A DNA stretch of 64,000 nt, taken from UBA5972 sp964567685. GTDB taxonomy: Bacteria; Pseudomonadota; Alphaproteobacteria; Rhodobacterales; Rhodobacteraceae. Positions 60,855 to 64,000 of the stretch are shown piece after piece. The translations under genes and the position numbers were made by a program. The stretch lies in assembly GCA_964567685.1 (NCBI GenBank), contig CAZMNO010000001.1, positions 104,709 to 168,708 of the forward strand, given 5' to 3'. Under the pieces are notes generated by a model. It was not told where the DNA came from, did not search any database, and worked only from the letters and a program-made list of their open reading frames with translations. Every line of letters starts with the position of its first letter. The stretch's first letter is position 1.

Positions 60855-61502
60855 TCACGTTACGAGCAACCGCAAACACTGGGTGACATCCCGCTGCACA
60901 GCCTCGCGCAGTGCGGTTTCGTTCCCGGTTTTCAAAGCTGCCAGAATCAGCCGGTGGTCGCCTTGCTGAACGCCGCTTTTCATCTGGCTGTAGAGATCCT
61001 GCATCGTCGGCCCGAGTTGCAGCCAAACGGTTTCTACCATCGCCAGCATCGCCGGCGCCTGCGCGCGCAAATAAAGGGTTCGGTGAAACTCCAGATTGCT
61101 GCGGATATAGCCCGAGGCGTTGCGCTTTACGATCATTTGATCAACCGTGCTGTTGATGGCGCGCAAACGGTCGATCAGCGCCGGATAGGCCCGCGGCAAT
61201 GCCCGGATGGCCAGTTCAGGTTCTAATAGGGCACGGACTGCGGCAAGCTCTTCGATCCTTTCACGGCCAAGCTCGGGTGTTGTCACACGCCCGGAAGCAG
61301 ACAGGGTCAAAGCCCCTTCAGCAACCAGTCGTCGCACGGATTCGCGCGCCGGTGTCATGCTGACTTCGAACATGTCACCGATCCCTCGCAACGTTAGCGC
61401 CTGGCCGGGCGGAAGCTCACCCTGCATGATCTGCTGGCGTAACGTGCGATAAACCCGATCATGGGCAGAGCCGCTGTCAGTTGGTTTGGTGAGGCCTGGC
61501 AT
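60855..61502 (-). CDS. GntR family (FCD subfamily) transcriptional regulator
   Basis: A 215-residue regulator with an N-terminal winged helix (DRVYRTLRQQIMQGELPPGQ, in part; TPARESVRRLVAEGAL) and a C-terminal FCD ligand-binding domain (RALLEPELAIRALPRA; FHRTLYLRAQAPAML). The palindrome TGTGATCACA lies 9-18 nt upstream of its ATG and again, twice, upstream of sucC, which predicts autoregulation and control of the TCA genes. A comparable role is reported for AkgR in Rhodobacter sphaeroides; whether this is its orthologue I cannot tell. Confidence 0.87.
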   Translation of the reverse strand: MPGLTKPTDSGSAHDRVYRTLRQQIMQGELPPGQALTLRGIGDMFEVSMTPARESVRRLVAEGALTLSASGRVTTPELGRERIEELAAVRALLEPELAIRALPRAYPALIDRLRAINSTVDQMIVKRNASGYIRSNLEFHRTLYLRAQAPAMLAMVETVWLQLGPTMQDLYSQMKSGVQQGDHRLILAALKTGNETALREAVQRDVTQCLRLLVT

Positions 61503-61507
61503 GGTTA

Positions 61508-61522
61508 AATTGTGATCACATA
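61508..61522. promoter_or_regulatory. GntR-type operator at the regulator's own start
   Basis: The 10-bp palindrome TGTGATCACA occupies 61511-61520, 9 nt upstream of the ATG, where it would cover the promoter or leader. It matches the sites at 45046-45076. Confidence 0.68.
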
Positions 61523-61546
61523 TCAGGGCCGCGTCAAGCAGAGCCG

Positions 61547-62233
61547 CTAAAACCGGTAAGAATGCAGCAACGGTCCCTTGGTTTTCAGCCAGCGTCGGTT
61601 GGTTTCAAAATCAGGGTCCAGCCTTGCAACCAACCGCCAAAAGGCCGCGCTGTGGTTGAGTTCAGCCAGATGTGCCACTTCATGCGCCACAACGTAATTC
61701 AGAACCGCGGGCGGGGCCATGATCAGACGCCAGGAATACATCAGATTGCCTTCCTGACTGCAGGATCCCCAGCGACTGCTTGTATCGCGAATCGTCATGC
61801 GGCCAAAGGGTCGGCCCAGCTGGTTGGCGTGATGGTTCGTGCGCTCAAAAAGGCGCTCCCTCGCCCGTACTTTGCAAAACCCGCGTAGCTTGGCAGCAAG
61901 GGTTTCAGCAGTTCCGGGGACGGTGATCTTGTCAGCCCCCAGAACCACGCGCCTGCCGGGGCCATGCTTCAGAGTATAATCCTGACCCTCAAACAGGAAC
62001 CGACCACCATATTCGGGTGTTATCAGTTGCGGTTGCGATGACAAGGTCTTGCGCAACCATGCCTCCTGTCGCTCGGCAAACGCCAGTGCTTCGCTGAGCG
62101 GGGCACGGCTGGGAAGGGTCAAATTCACTTTGCCATCGGTATTGGAGACGCGCAGCGAATAACGCCGCGCGCGCGCTGAGCGGCGGATGTTAACCTCGAT
62201 CGGTGGGGCGCCAATGCTGACGGGGTTCTCCAT
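61547..62233 (-). CDS. YgjP-like (DUF45) zinc metallopeptidase
   Basis: About 228 residues with the zincin motif HEVAHLAELNHSAAFW near the C-terminus, preceded by WGSCSQEGNLMYSWRL, both standard for the YgjP/DUF45 family. RRSARARRYSLRV near the start is also typical. The start is uncertain: the ATG at 62233 fits the family, but the frame is open for 37 more codons and no ribosome binding site decides. Target unknown. Confidence 0.85.
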   Translation of the reverse strand: MENPVSIGAPPIEVNIRRSARARRYSLRVSNTDGKVNLTLPSRAPLSEALAFAERQEAWLRKTLSSQPQLITPEYGGRFLFEGQDYTLKHGPGRRVVLGADKITVPGTAETLAAKLRGFCKVRARERLFERTNHHANQLGRPFGRMTIRDTSSRWGSCSQEGNLMYSWRLIMAPPAVLNYVVAHEVAHLAELNHSAAFWRLVARLDPDFETNRRWLKTKGPLLHSYRF

Positions 62234-62406
62234 GGTTTGACCGTATACGACAGGCGATTCCCGGTAAACCACCGGTAGGATCGGGGGCGGAAAATCATCG
62301 GTATCAACGCCCGCCCACATGCCGATGATCAAAGCCTTTGACAAAGGTCACAGGGTTGTGGCAGTTGGCACCAATTGTCCTTAACCGACCCTCAAGAGGT
62401 AAACTG

Positions 62407-62745
62407 ATGCCCAAAGAAGAATGGGGCGTAAAGCGCGTCTGCCCGAAATGCTCGGTGCGGTTTTACGACCTTCAAGCCGACCCGATGACCTGCCCGTCCT
62501 GTGGTGCGTCATTTGACGTTGCCAGCCTGACCCAGCAGAAATCCCGTTCTGCCGCCCCGGAAAAAGAAGCCAAAGAGCTGGAGCCCGTTGCAGGCGACGA
62601 TCTGGATGATGCAGCAGACGTTCTGGACGACGAGGATGACACTGGTGCCGAAGATCTGGGCGATGATCTGCTTGAAGAAGATGACGACGATACTGTCAAT
62701 CTGGAAGAAATCGCGGATATGCCGGCGGAGACCGACGAAAACTGA
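62407..62745 (+). CDS. TIGR02300 family protein (FYDLN acidic protein)
   Basis: A 112-residue protein. The N-terminal zinc-ribbon-like part (GVKRVCPKCSVRFYDLQADP, CPSCGASFD) bears the FYDL signature. The rest is strongly acidic (DDLDDAADVLDDEDD, LLEEDDDDTVNLEE). It is conserved across alphaproteobacteria with unknown function. The ATG at 62407 matches the family start. Confidence 0.92.
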   Translation: MPKEEWGVKRVCPKCSVRFYDLQADPMTCPSCGASFDVASLTQQKSRSAAPEKEAKELEPVAGDDLDDAADVLDDEDDTGAEDLGDDLLEEDDDDTVNLEEIADMPAETDEN

Positions 62746-62797
62746 TCTTGCCGCCTTTTGGGCTTGAACTGATCAGGCAGTTTCCCTAAACACCCAC

Positions 62798-62821
62798 GGG
62801 CGAACTCGACAAGGTTCGCCC
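62798..62821. other. hairpin directly upstream of tRNA-Ala
   Basis: GGGCGAAC-TCGACAAG-GTTCGCCC, a perfect 8-bp stem ending 6 nt before the tRNA. Without a T-run it is not a classical terminator. It may separate the TIGR02300 transcript from the tRNA or aid processing. Confidence 0.5.
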
Positions 62822-62827
62822 GATACC

Positions 62828-62903
<76 letters not shown>

Positions 62904-63008
62904 AATTTCTTACAATTTTTGGTATATATTAGAATGGGTTACGAGGTAGTCCGTTACCTCTAGGGTGTCCGGTCACCATTTTGCATGCAGTCTCGGGTCA
63001 CCATCTGG

Positions 63009-63986
63009 TCACCCGAAATAATGACGTCGGAGATCGTCATCACTTTCTACAAGGTTCTCAAGTATCACGAGTCCATAGTTAACAAGCTGTTGATCTCTGG
63101 CTATGTCATCCCGGCTGAAACCTTTGCCTCCGTGAAAGAGATTGTTTCTAACCCTTGCCAACGCCAAGAGAATAATCTCTGTTTCACAAACATTTTGGTC
63201 AGCGGTCGCCACGAATTTAGGCCCTTGCGCCTTTAGAACTTGCTTTTTTGGTGGAAAGCACCGGAAGTATTCAACAGCCTCCTTCAGTTGTGCATTGCTA
63301 TCAATCATTTCTGAGAACATTGCGGCCGTTTTTTCAGCTACTTTTCGCCAACAAATTTTCAAGTCAATTTGGCGATTTTCTCCCAAATCATAAACCAATG
63401 ATTGTGCTTTGGCAGCGAATTCAAAACGTGAAAAACAAGCAGTAAAATTTAGGAGTGCTTGCTGTTCGAGCAGATGACTTCCTAGGGTCCTTTGGGCGAA
63501 TGCTGGGTTGGAAACCGACCCTTCTTCTGTGATACTGAAAAACCTCTCCAAGAATCTTTGCTTCGCTTCTTCCGGAGACCAGCATTTGATTCTACTCGGA
63601 TCCTTTGCCGTCAAATCTGTTTTCGGCCATGGCTCGGGTGGAGCAACCATCGCCACGACCTGTTCATCGACGAGCAATTGAGCGTCGGCCCGTTTGAGCT
63701 CAGTACATTTGAACAAGCTAGGATCAACGCCAAACTTCTGGCCGATTGCCGCTTCCATGCAATCCTCAAATTCGTGGAACAGTGTCAGGTGTTATTTCAA
63801 TGGCGATGGAACATCACCAAGGTAGGCCTCCGCTGCATCATGAAGCAGACCCACTAACGCCAAGTGCGGTTTGATTTCGTTAGAAACGTGAACGGAGTGC
63901 TCGGCAACTGAGTAAAACTCGGTGCAATGGCCGTTAAACCGGCACAATGAAGTGGTCCCAGTTTTTCGGACAGTTCTGCAGCTTTT
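63009..63986 (-). pseudogene. HD phosphohydrolase-HEPN protein interrupted by an in-frame stop
   Basis: Reading leftward from 63986 the frame encodes LCRFNGHCTEFYSVAEHSVH and then LLHDAAEAYLGDVPSPLK, the core of a YfbR-like HD phosphohydrolase. A TAA at 63794-63792 interrupts it, and the same frame continues with the HD domain's later part (QKFGVDPSLF, RADAQLLVDE, CWSPEEAKQRFLERFF). The ATG at 63758 could still give 249 residues. From about residue 85 of that product a second, helical domain follows, with ARVRNNLFHGGK (Arg204-x4-His209), the active-site pattern of HEPN ribonucleases. The N-terminus is missing or frameshifted before 63986 (TAG at 63989-63987). It may be a dead gene, or the HEPN part alone may be expressed. 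Confidence 0.7.
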
Positions 63987-64000
63987 CTAAGGTGTATCAG

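Noticed and set aside
62904..63008. Integrase or attachment-site copy next to tRNA-Ala
   Set aside because: No integrase gene and no second copy of the tRNA 3' end in the window; an island is only suggested by composition and the HD-HEPN gene.

Overview
The window looks like chromosomal DNA of an alphaproteobacterium of the family Rhodobacteraceae, most likely the marine roseobacter group. The evidence is the moderately high GC, the gene order mcl2-type lyase / small exported protein / TauE / mdh / sucC / sucD / sucA / sucB / lpd, a tandem ALDH16 enzyme, DUF1523 and TIGR02300 proteins, and an RTX-repeat protein. There are no rRNA genes, CRISPR arrays, insertion sequences or recognisable prophage genes. 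One tRNA (Ala, GGC) is present.

Layout. 1-3.8 kb: glycolate oxidase glcD (5' end outside the window), glcE, glcF. 3.9-5.4 kb: secreted trypsin-like protease, then an Hsp20 gene with an RpoH-type promoter, a ROSE-like RNA thermometer and a terminator. 5.4-13.3 kb: VWA protein with its ECF sigma factor, a decayed stretch, a winged-helix/TPR regulator, succinate-semialdehyde dehydrogenase, an arylformamidase-like hydrolase and a cupin. 13.6-18.7 kb: a leftward operon (aldehyde dehydrogenase, thioesterase, YcaQ-like protein, SDR, P1 peptidase, tiny ORF). 19-24.8 kb: creatinase with a sarcosine-oxidase-like flavoprotein, panBC, an ArgE/DapE-type peptidase. 25.2 kb: lysozyme-like RTX protein.

26.1-36.2 kb is a leftward cluster of mostly undescribed proteins: a coiled-coil protein, small membrane proteins, a 376-aa protein, a cupin, an AAA ATPase, a 451-aa protein and a DUF1523 membrane protein. 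Two toxin-antitoxin modules and palindromic repeats interrupt it. One toxin-antitoxin cassette is bracketed by a 50-bp direct repeat that regenerates the start of the neighbouring gene. 36.3-42.4 kb: ALDH16, deoC, a kinase-like protein, malyl-CoA thioesterase/lyase, an exported protein.

43.3-61.5 kb holds the TCA-cycle genes. Five different sulfotransferase-like genes, a higBA module and several exported proteins are interleaved with them. A GntR-family gene after lpd carries the palindrome TGTGATCACA at its own start, and the same palindrome occurs twice upstream of sucC, so it probably regulates the locus. The window ends with a YgjP-like metalloprotease, a TIGR02300 protein, tRNA-Ala and then AT-richer DNA carrying an HD phosphohydrolase-HEPN coding region broken by an in-frame stop. 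That region is the best candidate for an accessory defence-type element.
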